From Desulfobacteraceae bacterium (GTDB lineage Bacteria > Desulfobacterota > Desulfobacteria > Desulfobacterales > SURF-7), in the NCBI GenBank assembly GCA_003599865.1, contig QZKS01000028.1:1-64000 (forward strand): a stretch of 64,000 bases of DNA, given 5' to 3'. Below the pieces are notes generated by a model. The model saw only the letters and a program-made list of their open reading frames with translations, ran no database searches and was not told where the DNA came from. Shown in pieces: positions 17,809 through 25,300 of this stretch (its first letter is position 1; the number at the start of each line of letters is the position of its first letter). The position numbers and the translations under genes were made by a program.

Positions 17809-18822
17809 CTACCGTCCTTTGGGTTCCGTTAAAATCGTACCGATGGGCAATCCTGGATCATTCGCTATGGTTACGTTTGAATCCGAAGCATCCAGCACTG
17901 TGACAGGTATAGCCTCTTTGCTTCCCTTGATCAAAACCTTCGGGTTCTCATACCGGTTGGTTAATGCAGCGGCCGGGATTCTGAGACCTTCCGATTCAAC
18001 AACAACCGGCAGCACGAAACCAAGTCCTCCCCGATGGGTTTCCGGATAATCATGTATCCGTAACTGAATATGAATTTTGCGTGTCTGTTCATTGAAATCC
18101 GGATTCACGTAGTGGATAGAAGCCTGAACCTTCCGGCCTTCCAGGACAGCTTCAAATCTTTCGCCTTTCTTGCGTATGCCCTGCAACTCTTCATTGGACA
18201 GAGACAGAGGGACAACCATCTGCCGGAAGTCCTGAATCACGGCCATCGGCATTCCCGGCTGTACGATTTCACCGGCCTCAACCATTTTTTGGGTGACAAT
18301 CCAGTCCGCAGGGGCTGTAACCGCGTGCCGTTCCTTTTTCTCCTGCAATTGCTGATCGCGTACATTCAGGGTCTGCTTTTCCTGTTGTATGGATTCTTCC
18401 TCCAGCCTCGCCTGATCCAGCTCCTGCAAAGCTGCATCCCGGATCACTTCTGTTGCACGGCCCTTGGTAAACAGCTGTTCCTTGCGCTGAAATTCCTTGG
18501 CCAGGTACGAAATTCTGGATTGAATTTTCTGCAGCTGGGTATCCACCCCGGACAGTGCGATACGCGTGCTTTGGATGTCCAGATCAATGAAGGTGGGATC
18601 AATGGCGGCAAGAGGTTCACGGGAAATCGTATCCCCGATCTCATAGGATACTTTTATGATCCTGCCGGACACCTCGGATGATATGGTTGCTGTTTTGATG
18701 CTGCGGGTATACCCCCGCAATACAACTTCCTTTACCGCCTTTTCCACCCGCATTTCGTCCGCAAAAACCTGTCCGCTCATGGCCATGAGGATAGCGTACA
18801 TGAAGAATATTTTTTGTTTCAT
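17809..18822 (-). CDS. RND efflux periplasmic adaptor (membrane fusion protein)
   Basis: The real start is the ATG at 18822 (MKQKIFFMYAILMAMSGQVFA), preceded by CAGGGAAA, giving 337 aa; the longer ORF runs back into a PadR remnant. The order is signal peptide, beta-barrel/lipoyl half-motif (SSEVSGRIIKVSYEIGDTI), a long alpha-hairpin (about 90-165), the second lipoyl half (HAVTAPADWIVTQKMVEAGEIV), then a beta-barrel. It bridges the RND pump and TolC partner encoded directly downstream. Confidence 0.88.
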   Translation of the reverse strand: MKQKIFFMYAILMAMSGQVFADEMRVEKAVKEVVLRGYTRSIKTATISSEVSGRIIKVSYEIGDTISREPLAAIDPTFIDLDIQSTRIALSGVDTQLQKIQSRISYLAKEFQRKEQLFTKGRATEVIRDAALQELDQARLEEESIQQEKQTLNVRDQQLQEKKERHAVTAPADWIVTQKMVEAGEIVQPGMPMAVIQDFRQMVVPLSLSNEELQGIRKKGERFEAVLEGRKVQASIHYVNPDFNEQTRKIHIQLRIHDYPETHRGGLGFVLPVVVESEGLRIPAAALTNRYENPKVLIKGSKEAIPVTVLDASDSNVTIANDPGLPIGTILTEPKGR

Positions 18823-18917
18823 TTTCCCTGCCCTGGTAAATTCCGTATTTTCGGTTTGATGGATTTCATTCCAATGATGTTCCGGATCAAGAGGTCTATT
18901 CCGTATTGATAACAAAG

Positions 18918-19034
18918 CTAAATCGAGCCGTAAGATGCTCCGGAAAAGAAGGTGAAAGACTTGAGCTGTTTGATCTCATACCCGGTCATGGGCTTGATTT
19001 CAATCATGCCGAGAATGATGTGATTGATGTCCAT
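18918..19034 (-). pseudogene. Truncated PadR-family regulator (N-terminal 38 aa)
   Basis: ATG at 19034, behind GGGGAG, opens MDINHIILGMIEIKPMTGYE... and continues IKQLKSFTFFSGASYGSI before TAG. This matches the start of PadR-type winged-helix regulators (ILGLL...MSGYDLKK...SYGSIYPAL) and stops exactly where YPAL and the recognition helix should follow. No PadR sequence is recognisable in any frame after the stop, so most of the gene has been deleted. It is 95 bp upstream of the efflux adaptor on the same strand and was probably its local regulator. It is missed by the ORF track because of its length. Confidence 0.75.
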
Positions 19035-19044
19035 TGTATCTCCC

Positions 19045-19056
19045 CAATATATATTG
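19045..19056. promoter_or_regulatory. Palindrome upstream of padR remnant, candidate operator
   Basis: CAATATATATTG is a perfect 12-bp palindrome 10 bp before the padR start codon. It lies just downstream of the -10 element predicted for the efflux operon, so a bound repressor would block initiation. The natural ligand would have been the truncated PadR protein, but this is inferred. Confidence 0.4.
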
Positions 19057-19060
19057 AAGT

Positions 19061-19089
19061 GATATATAAACAGGACAGCGCCTTGTCAA
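19061..19089 (-). promoter_or_regulatory. Sigma-70-like promoter of padR-remnant/efflux operon
   Basis: On the minus strand a perfect -35 TTGACA (19089-19084) is followed after 17 bp by TATATC (19066-19061). This would start transcription about 20 bp upstream of the PadR stub and read into the adaptor-RND-TolC genes. Functionality is not tested. Confidence 0.5.
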
Positions 19090-19205
19090 ACGGAATAATT
19101 TGAAAAATTTTACAATTTTGATGAAACCGTAAAAAGACAGGCTAATGCGTTCCCCGTTGCCGGCAAAGCAAATACATTCTGAATTTGAATACGAAAGCCG
19201 TTGGA

Positions 19206-19231
19206 TGACACACCACAATCAAGGTGTGTCA
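19206..19231. repeat. Perfect 9-bp inverted repeat
   Basis: TGACACACC, an 8-nt spacer, then GGTGTGTCA. There is no U-tract on either strand, so a terminator is unlikely; it has the look of a dimeric repressor operator or a small hairpin. It lies in the gap between the efflux promoter and the 42-aa membrane protein gene. Confidence 0.45.
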
Positions 19232-19322
19232 ATAAGATGATCTGGTGTCAGGCGGGTTTCAAATAACGATGCAAAAAAACAGTTTATTTCAAATTTTACG
19301 ATGTTGATGGCTGTGATGTGAT

Positions 19323-19451
19323 TCAGCCGATTTCAACATCTTCAATATCCGGCAATACATTCTCCTGGGATGCTGCAAGGAGGCAGGCAACCGTCAGATA
19401 GAGGCAAAACAATCCGCCGATTCCGAATAAAATGAGCAATACGTGTATCAT
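19323..19451 (-). CDS. Small membrane protein, 42 aa (not in ORF track)
   Basis: ATG at 19451 is preceded by AAGGTGGAGATT, a strong ribosome binding site. The product MIHVLLILFGIGGLFCLYLT... is a single hydrophobic helix followed by an acidic tail, ASQENVLPDIEDVEIG. It is too short for the ORF track. The single-helix plus acidic tail layout resembles small regulatory membrane proteins. A Fur-box-like sequence sits about 90 bp upstream. No family is recognised. Confidence 0.55.
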   Translation of the reverse strand: MIHVLLILFGIGGLFCLYLTVACLLAASQENVLPDIEDVEIG

Positions 19452-19536
19452 AATCTCCACCTTTTTTTTAAAGTGTATAAGAATATGGTTCGATTGGACA
19501 TTTACATAGCAATTATCATACCCTACATTAAAAAAG

Positions 19537-19555
19537 GTAAATTATGATCAATATC
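19537..19555 (-). promoter_or_regulatory. Candidate Fur box
   Basis: On the minus strand GATATTGATCATAATTTAC matches 14 of 19 positions of the Fur consensus GATAATGATAATCATTATC. It is upstream of the 42-aa membrane protein gene in an AT-rich stretch. AT-rich sequence raises the chance of a coincidental match, so the call is moderate. Confidence 0.35.
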
Positions 19556-19732
19556 AATTTGTTATCAAGATAGCCTTTTGGATGGGAACGTCATTGGATA
19601 CAATAATAAATAAGCGGATATGTAATATATTACAGAATTCAGGAGTCTGGAAGTTGATCTCCTGCAACTTACGGCAGCAGTCATGGGGAGATATCTTCAT
19701 GAAACTGCTGTCCCCCTTCTTGGCCCTGACAC

Positions 19733-20128
19733 TCAATGACAGCCGCAGCCGCCATCGCCTCCGCAGCCGCAGCTCCCTTCCTTGAGTCCGGCTATGGCCC
19801 TGACAACATCCCGGTTGCCGACCGGCTCGATTTTTTCAATCCATGCGGTCAGGCGGACATCTTGGTCAGGCCTGCAAAGGGATGCGACATGGGATGCCAG
19901 GTGTTCAAACACCCCATGAACCGTTTCAGGACGAACGGCCAGGGTCAGGGAATCCCCTGCGGCTTTCCTGGATAGCGCCAACTCAAAATCGGTCAGGCCG
20001 TTCAGGCCGATTCCCCAGATAAAATCAAAATGAACCGGCCGGCCTGATCCTCCCTGCAATGCATCACCCTGATCAATCGTCATGGCAATCGTAACCCTGG
20101 ATGGAAAATCGATTTCTAATGTTTTCAT
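19733..20128 (-). CDS. FKBP-like protein with Cys-rich metal-binding tail
   Basis: The start is taken at the ATG at 20128 (MKTLEIDFPSRVTIAMTIDQ), giving 131 aa; the track start has no ribosome binding site. The FDFIWGIGLNGLTDFELAL region resembles the SlyD/FKBP insert where substrate proteins bind, although the order of FKBP strands is not fully clear. The protein ends in CGCGGDGGCGCH, like the metal-binding tails of SlyD-type nickel chaperones. A role in metal handling or metalloenzyme maturation is a reasonable inference. It follows darP by 46 bp. Confidence 0.5.
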   Translation of the reverse strand: MKTLEIDFPSRVTIAMTIDQGDALQGGSGRPVHFDFIWGIGLNGLTDFELALSRKAAGDSLTLAVRPETVHGVFEHLASHVASLCRPDQDVRLTAWIEKIEPVGNRDVVRAIAGLKEGSCGCGGDGGCGCH

Positions 20129-20173
20129 ACGCAATCTCATCCTTTTCAAATCCTTGTACATTTCAAATAATGC

Positions 20174-20704
20174 TCAACAAGCGCCCGGATCCCCCTTGCC
20201 GGTATCCTGAATCTGCCGGAGATAGGCAAAAAGATTTCTGGCTGATTTTTTGGATCTGTTTTTCTCTTTTTCCTTCTGTGCGCTCCTCACCAGTTGGGTC
20301 AGACGCTGCCGTTCGGTATTCGGATACTCTATGATAATTTCTTCCAGCAGGGCATCATTGCCAGTGATCAGTTCATCCCGCCAATATTCCAACTGATGAA
20401 ACATCCTTGCCTTTTTATAATCACCACCCTCGATCACCGACAGTGCCTGCGACACCGGTTCCGGATCAATCTCCCTCATTAATGCCCCGATATACTGCAT
20501 CTGCCTTCGATATGCGCCGTGTTGGGTAAGTGTTTTTGCAAACCGGATTTCTTCGGATATCTCCTTGGGAAGACCGATGGTCTCAAGCTGTTGAGACGAC
20601 AGTTTTACCAGTCTTTCCCCGAGTTCCTGAAGCAAAATGGCTTCTTTCTTTTTCTGTGTCCTGCTTTTTGGTTCCACGTTTTGGCCCTTATCATGTGTGT
20701 TCAT
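20174..20704 (-). CDS. darP: Ribosome-associated protein DarP (YjgA/DUF615)
   Basis: A 176-aa DUF615 protein with the expected features: a basic N-terminus (SRTQKKKEAILLQELGERLV), KLPE-like SSQQLETIGLPKEISEEI, and RRQMQYIGALMREID in the middle. In Escherichia coli the homologue promotes 50S subunit maturation. The first 14 bp overlap the 3' end of the flavoprotein gene, indicating co-translation, and the FKBP-like gene follows. Confidence 0.88.
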   Translation of the reverse strand: MNTHDKGQNVEPKSRTQKKKEAILLQELGERLVKLSSQQLETIGLPKEISEEIRFAKTLTQHGAYRRQMQYIGALMREIDPEPVSQALSVIEGGDYKKARMFHQLEYWRDELITGNDALLEEIIIEYPNTERQRLTQLVRSAQKEKEKNRSKKSARNLFAYLRQIQDTGKGDPGAC

Positions 20705-21812
20705 GGATGTTTTGGAATCTCTTCATAAATTTCCGATCAATATAATCCTTTAAACAAAACGCAATCTTACCATGAAGGGTAAACCAGTTTTTCTGAAGCA
20801 CGCCGATGCCGCCTCCCATGTTGAAAATCAGAAGATAACTCCCTCCGGTTTCAAATGGTTTCAGCGGTTTTCCGTCAAGCGCCGCCATCAGGTTGTGGTA
20901 CAGAACAGGATTCTCCCGGACTGCGTATACACCGACCTTGTCAAGAGGATTATCCTCAAAAAAAATACAGTCCCCTCCTCCAAAAATTTCCGGATAGGCC
21001 TTGCTTTGCAGATACCGGTTCACCAGCAATCCGCCGTCCGGTCCAACCGGAAGTCCGGATTGCTGAAATATGGAAGACGGTTTCACCCCGGTGGCAAGGA
21101 ACATGATATCCGCATCATGGACCACCCCGGAATCCAGGATGATCTTTCCGGTTTCAACCTTCCGGACAGAACTGTTTTCATGAATTTCGATTCCCCTGGC
21201 GGTCAGAATGTTTTTTATCAGAATTCTGACTTTCCGTGAAAACCGGGACATGAATTCATGGCTTGCGAACAGCCTGATGATGGGAAGATTTGCCCCCTGC
21301 CGTTGACCGATCTGCCATATATTTCCGGCAATCTCCGCAGATGCAGGACCTCCTCCGATAATCGCAATAATCGCCTGTTTTCCGGAGAGGAGTTCCTGAA
21401 TTCGATGTTTGGCGACCATCAGTTGCTCAATCGGTTTTACCGGATAGATATCCCCATCGTTTTGACCGACGATATCCTTTGATACATAACTGCCGGTGTT
21501 AAAGGATATCACATCATATCCCACAACCGCTCCTGAAGACAGAACAACCTTCTTTTGATCCGGAATCACATATTGGACCTGATCCTCAAGAAATGCCCCT
21601 CCTTTGGCTTCCACCTGCTGCTTGATCGAAAAACGAATCTCCTCCGGCCTATAGGTTCCGCCAAGCATTCCAGGTCCCATCCCTGAATAATAATGGTATG
21701 GAGAAGGCCCGACTACCGTCAGCCGGTGACCGGCATCCATGAATTTTTTCAGGCCGGCAATGGTGACCATATGCGCGTGTCCGCCGCCCGCCAGAACAAG
21801 ATGTTTTCCCAA
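20691..21812 (-). CDS. FAD-dependent pyridine nucleotide-disulfide oxidoreductase, TIGR03169-like
   Basis: A 373-aa flavoprotein with an N-terminal FAD dinucleotide fold (LVLAGGGHAHMVTIAGL), a second NAD(P) fold (IAIIGGGPASAEIA), and an FAD-binding GGGDCIFFED segment. The SPYHYYSGMGPGML signature matches the NDH-2-like group that is found fused to, or near, selenophosphate synthetase SelD in many genomes. It starts at TTG supported by AAGGCGG six bases upstream. No selD is in the window, but a selenoprotein formate dehydrogenase is. Quinone or sulfide reductase-like activity is also possible. Confidence 0.75.
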   Translation of the reverse strand: MGKHLVLAGGGHAHMVTIAGLKKFMDAGHRLTVVGPSPYHYYSGMGPGMLGGTYRPEEIRFSIKQQVEAKGGAFLEDQVQYVIPDQKKVVLSSGAVVGYDVISFNTGSYVSKDIVGQNDGDIYPVKPIEQLMVAKHRIQELLSGKQAIIAIIGGGPASAEIAGNIWQIGQRQGANLPIIRLFASHEFMSRFSRKVRILIKNILTARGIEIHENSSVRKVETGKIILDSGVVHDADIMFLATGVKPSSIFQQSGLPVGPDGGLLVNRYLQSKAYPEIFGGGDCIFFEDNPLDKVGVYAVRENPVLYHNLMAALDGKPLKPFETGGSYLLIFNMGGGIGVLQKNWFTLHGKIAFCLKDYIDRKFMKRFQNIHEHT

Positions 21813-21922
21813 AACAATCCGCCTTTTTTCATTCGTTTTTCGTCAGGAATTACCTGTTTCCGCCCTATACTACAGACTCTGCGGAAAACTGCAACATTCC
21901 GACTGAAAAATTCAATTGTTCC

Positions 21923-21951
21923 TTGCATTTCCGACTGAATTTTCATATAGG
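21923..21951 (+). promoter_or_regulatory. Candidate sigma-70 promoter for acyl-CoA synthetase
   Basis: TTGCAT is followed by a 17-bp spacer and TATAGG. It lies about 125 bp upstream of the acyl-CoA synthetase start. TTCATATAG occurs twice, 21 bp apart (21942 and 21963), which could be a tandem regulator site. Confidence 0.35.
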
Positions 21952-22077
21952 ATTAGTTCAGTTTCATATAGCAATATCCTTACGATTGTCCATCTAATAA
22001 TCGAAACAGGCAAACCACATGGAAGATCAATTTCGTTTTTTTCTTAATTATCGATCAGGTGCAGGAGGAGAAAATAC

Positions 22078-23847
22078 ATGAAAAAGACCGTAATGGAAGT
22101 CATGAAGACCACAGCAGACAAATTCGGCGGCAAGGTTGCATTGAAGTTCAAGGTAGGCGGAGACTGGAAAGAAACGACATGGAAGGATTATTATGATCAG
22201 GTATTGGTCGCGGCAAGAGCATTCATGGCGCTTGGCCTGGAAAAAGGAAAAGCGGTAAGCATTCTGGGTAACAATTGCCCGCAATGGTTTATCAGCGATC
22301 TGGCCGCTATTTTTGCCGGAGCGGTTCCCGGCGGTATCTACACAACCAACAGTCCGGAACAGTGCCACTATATTGCAGAGCACAGTGAAGCGAACATCGC
22401 CATTGTCGAGGACGCCGAACAACTGAAGAAATTCAAACAGATCCGTGACCGCCTGCCGGACCTCAAGGCCATTGTCCTGATGAATGGCTCAGACAGTGAC
22501 GACAAGGTATATTCCTGGAAAGATCTGCGCAAACTTGCCGAAAAAGTTCCACAATCCGAGCTGGACAAACGAATCAAATCCCAAAATCCGGACGATTGCT
22601 GCACATTGATCTATACATCCGGCACAACCGGAAATCCCAAGGGAGTCATGATCACCCACGACAATATTACCTGGACGGCAAATCAGGTGATTGATACGGT
22701 GAATGGAGGCCCGGAAGATCAGATCATCAGCTATCTGCCCCTCAGCCATATTGCAGAACAGGTTGTCAGCCTGCATGGTCCCATCAACATGGGAGCAACC
22801 ACATGGTTTGCGGAAAGCCTGGATAAACTCGGTGAAAATCTGGCCGAGGTTCGGCCCACCATTTTTGTCGGCGTTCCCCGTGTCTGGGAAAAAATACAGG
22901 CCAAGATGCTGGCTGCCGGAGCTGCCAACCCCTGGCTGCTGCAAAAAATCGCAGCCTGGGCCAAAAAGAAGGGAAAAATAGCGGGCTATGCATTCCAGGA
23001 AGAGAAACCAATGCCGCCGCTGTTCAATCTTGCCAATAAAGTGGTGTACTCCAAGGTTCGGGCCAAGCTCGGTCTGGATCGATGCCGGATCTTCATCTCA
23101 ACGGCGGCACCGATCAGCATGGATACACTGGAATATTTCATGAGCCTGAACATCCCGGTTACCGAAGTATATGGAATGAGTGAATGCACCGGTCCTGCTA
23201 CCGTATCACTGCCCGAACCCTTTAAATACAGAACCGGTTGGGCCGGGCCTGTCTTGCGGGGAGCTGAAATGGACATCGCGGAAGATGGCGAGGTACTCAT
23301 GCGCGGAAGGCATGTCTTCAAGGGCTACTTTAAAAATGAAGCCGCTACTAAAGAAACCATTGACAAGGATGGATGGCTCCATTCCGGTGATGTGGGAATT
23401 ATCGATGGAAAAGGCTTCCTGAAAATTACCGACCGGAAAAAAGAACTGATCATCACCGCCGGTGGTGAGAATATTCCGCCACAGGTACTGGAAGGAAAAC
23501 TCAAAGCCATTCCGATTATCAATCAGGTTGCCGTGATTGGTGATAAACGGAAATACATGACGGCATTGTTTACGCTGGACCCGGATAAGGTTGAGGCAGA
23601 AGCGATTGCTGCCGGAAGTGATGCCAGGGATACGGCATCTGCCGCCAAATGTGCAAAATTCAGGGCCCACCTGCAAAAACAGGTGGATGAAGTCAACGCA
23701 ACCCTTGCCAGGGTGCAGACCATCAAAAAATTCATTATCCTTCCGGAGGAATTCACGGTTGAAGGTGGAGAACTTACACCAACCATGAAAATGAAACGAA
23801 GAATCATCAATGAAAAATATGGAAAAGAAATTGAGGGTATGTACTAG
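22078..23847 (+). CDS. Long-chain acyl-CoA synthetase (AMP-forming)
   Basis: A 589-aa ANL-superfamily ligase that activates fatty acids to acyl-CoA through an acyl-adenylate. It has the P-loop YTSGTTGNPKGVMITH, the adenylate motif EVYGMSECTG, WLHSGDVG, and the hinge/catalytic TDRKKELIITAGGENI. The GGENIPPQ block and length resemble the FadD15/bubblegum-type long-chain group. The CAGGAGGAG ribosome binding site fixes the start. It stands alone between divergent and convergent neighbours and ends before a terminator. Confidence 0.92.
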   Translation: MKKTVMEVMKTTADKFGGKVALKFKVGGDWKETTWKDYYDQVLVAARAFMALGLEKGKAVSILGNNCPQWFISDLAAIFAGAVPGGIYTTNSPEQCHYIAEHSEANIAIVEDAEQLKKFKQIRDRLPDLKAIVLMNGSDSDDKVYSWKDLRKLAEKVPQSELDKRIKSQNPDDCCTLIYTSGTTGNPKGVMITHDNITWTANQVIDTVNGGPEDQIISYLPLSHIAEQVVSLHGPINMGATTWFAESLDKLGENLAEVRPTIFVGVPRVWEKIQAKMLAAGAANPWLLQKIAAWAKKKGKIAGYAFQEEKPMPPLFNLANKVVYSKVRAKLGLDRCRIFISTAAPISMDTLEYFMSLNIPVTEVYGMSECTGPATVSLPEPFKYRTGWAGPVLRGAEMDIAEDGEVLMRGRHVFKGYFKNEAATKETIDKDGWLHSGDVGIIDGKGFLKITDRKKELIITAGGENIPPQVLEGKLKAIPIINQVAVIGDKRKYMTALFTLDPDKVEAEAIAAGSDARDTASAAKCAKFRAHLQKQVDEVNATLARVQTIKKFIILPEEFTVEGGELTPTMKMKRRIINEKYGKEIEGMY

Positions 23848-23898
23848 ACAGGCGATAGTCGCTGTCCCGCCTGCTTTTTAGGGTTGGACGACCGCTTG

Positions 23899-23938
23899 AA
23901 AACCCGGTTACGCATGGATGTCCTGCTGACCGGGTTTT
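23899..23938. terminator. Rho-independent terminator between convergent genes
   Basis: AAAACCCGGT and ACCGGGTTTT form a 10-bp stem with a 20-nt loop, followed by T-rich sequence on the plus strand and preceded by A-rich sequence, so it can act in both directions for the acyl-CoA synthetase and yceH. Confidence 0.8.
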
Positions 23939-23947
23939 TCCTTTTTT

Positions 23948-24613
23948 CTACTCAAACTGTTTTCTGAATTCTAAAAATTCCGTCTTCAGGTCCAAAAGTT
24001 CCGTTTCCAGGCTTTCCACCCTCTCTTCCAGACGATTCAGGCGATCCGGATCATCGTACTCAACCGGTTTTGCCGGAGATGATGAATCCGGGTCCGCTAT
24101 CGGTTCATCCGGTCCAACCGGGCAGAAGAGCTGCACATATCTGCTTTCTTTCTGGCCGGTCATGCGCATCCGTTTTTCGGCAAACGGACCTTTTTCATGG
24201 CTCATCAATTTTTGCAATGTATGTTCGACCGCTGCCAGTCCGTGAAATTCCACCATCCGAGCTGTCCGGGATTTCAGCTCACCGGCTGTCTGCGGGCCAC
24301 GCAATAACAATGTGCAGAGAATCCCCAGTTCACTTGTTGAAAAATCAGCAACCTCTTTCATATTATGTTCAAATTTGGCAGCCCGGCTGCCATGGGTTTT
24401 GACCTGCCAGACAAGATGCCGGTTCCTCAGGTTCTGCAGCGCATTTTCCACTTCAGCTTCACTCCAGTTTGTTACCGGATAACGGTTTGATTTCTGGTTG
24501 CACCCATTGACCAGTGCATTCAGGGTCAGGGGGTAATAATCCGGTGTCGTCATCTGCTTTTCGATCAGCACGCCCAAAACACGCGCTTCTGTTTCATTGA
24601 GCGAATATTCCAT
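23948..24613 (-). CDS. YceH family protein (DUF480)
   Basis: A 221-aa protein beginning LNETEARVLGVLIEKQMTTPDYYPLTLNALVNGCNQKSNR, the hallmark of the YceH family of winged-helix proteins. The second winged-helix repeat includes LGILCTLLLRGPQTAGELKSRT. A C-terminal coiled coil (LNRLEERVESLETELLDLKTEFLEFRKQF) replaces the shorter tail of the Escherichia coli protein. The cellular function of the family is unclear; DNA binding is plausible. AAGGGG precedes the ATG. Confidence 0.9.
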   Translation of the reverse strand: MEYSLNETEARVLGVLIEKQMTTPDYYPLTLNALVNGCNQKSNRYPVTNWSEAEVENALQNLRNRHLVWQVKTHGSRAAKFEHNMKEVADFSTSELGILCTLLLRGPQTAGELKSRTARMVEFHGLAAVEHTLQKLMSHEKGPFAEKRMRMTGQKESRYVQLFCPVGPDEPIADPDSSSPAKPVEYDDPDRLNRLEERVESLETELLDLKTEFLEFRKQFE

Positions 24614-24832
24614 AATGATATCCCCTTTTTTATCGGCTATTTTCTTCTCTGTTTCCCGGTTGTCGGCATATCCGAAAATGCAATCAATGCCGGGCCATTC
24701 CGAGATTGCGCCTTGACAATATCATTCCCGGCATTACGTTGAAGTTATCATAAACAAAACCAGAATCCATTCTATTTCCGACCGGAATGATGCAGTTGAC
24801 CCTATCATATCATCAGAACAGGGGGTGACACC

Positions 24833-25030
24833 ATGAAAAACAATTTCTGCCTTTTTGAAAGATTTTCAAAACTGAGCATTGCCATAACGTTATTGGCTTT
24901 TTCCGCAATCCTGGCCATCAGCGGATTCACGGTATTTCCGTTTTTCGGAATGCTGATTGCGGTTCCTTTTTTTCTTGTTTCCGTATACTTTTTCCGCGCC
25001 CATATGAGTGGAGCGTGTGAACTTGAATAA
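24833..25030 (+). CDS. Small membrane protein, 65 aa
   Basis: ATG at 24833 behind GGGGGTG. Two hydrophobic segments (SIAITLLAFSAILAISGF and FFGMLIAVPFFLVSVYFF) separated by a short turn predict a two-pass inner membrane protein with a short tail. It resembles small proteins that flank stress genes, but no family is recognised. A strong hairpin follows immediately. Confidence 0.6.
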   Translation: MKNNFCLFERFSKLSIAITLLAFSAILAISGFTVFPFFGMLIAVPFFLVSVYFFRAHMSGACELE

Positions 25031-25039
25031 CCACCCTTT

Positions 25040-25083
25040 CCTGAATCCGGTTTGCTTCTCCAACAGGAGACACCGGGTTCAGG
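25040..25083 (+). other. Extended hairpin downstream of small membrane gene
   Basis: CCTGAATCCGGT pairs with ACCGGGTTCAGG (12 bp, one U-G), and inside the loop TCTCC/GGAGA form a further 5-bp stem around AACA. The long stem suggests a termination or 3'-end stabilising structure, but no U-run follows on either strand. Confidence 0.5.
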
Positions 25084-25300
25084 GATGAAAACTCCTGCCG
25101 GCTTCCTTTCTGATCATAAATTTCCCTGGTGTATGGCTGAACGTATCCGCATAAAACATTTCTGATTTAAACCGCATTGATTTTTCGGCATTATGAATTA
25201 CTGTTAGAGTTACGATACATAAAAAAAGTTAGTCATTCCTTACATCAACCGTCTGAATATCAACGTATTCACCGGTGAGGAATATCCGAGGAGAAAGCCA

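Noticed and set aside
19554-19736. 60-aa minus-strand frame after the FKBP-like gene
   Set aside because: Weak start, no family, and a Fur-box-like site overlaps its end; left out.
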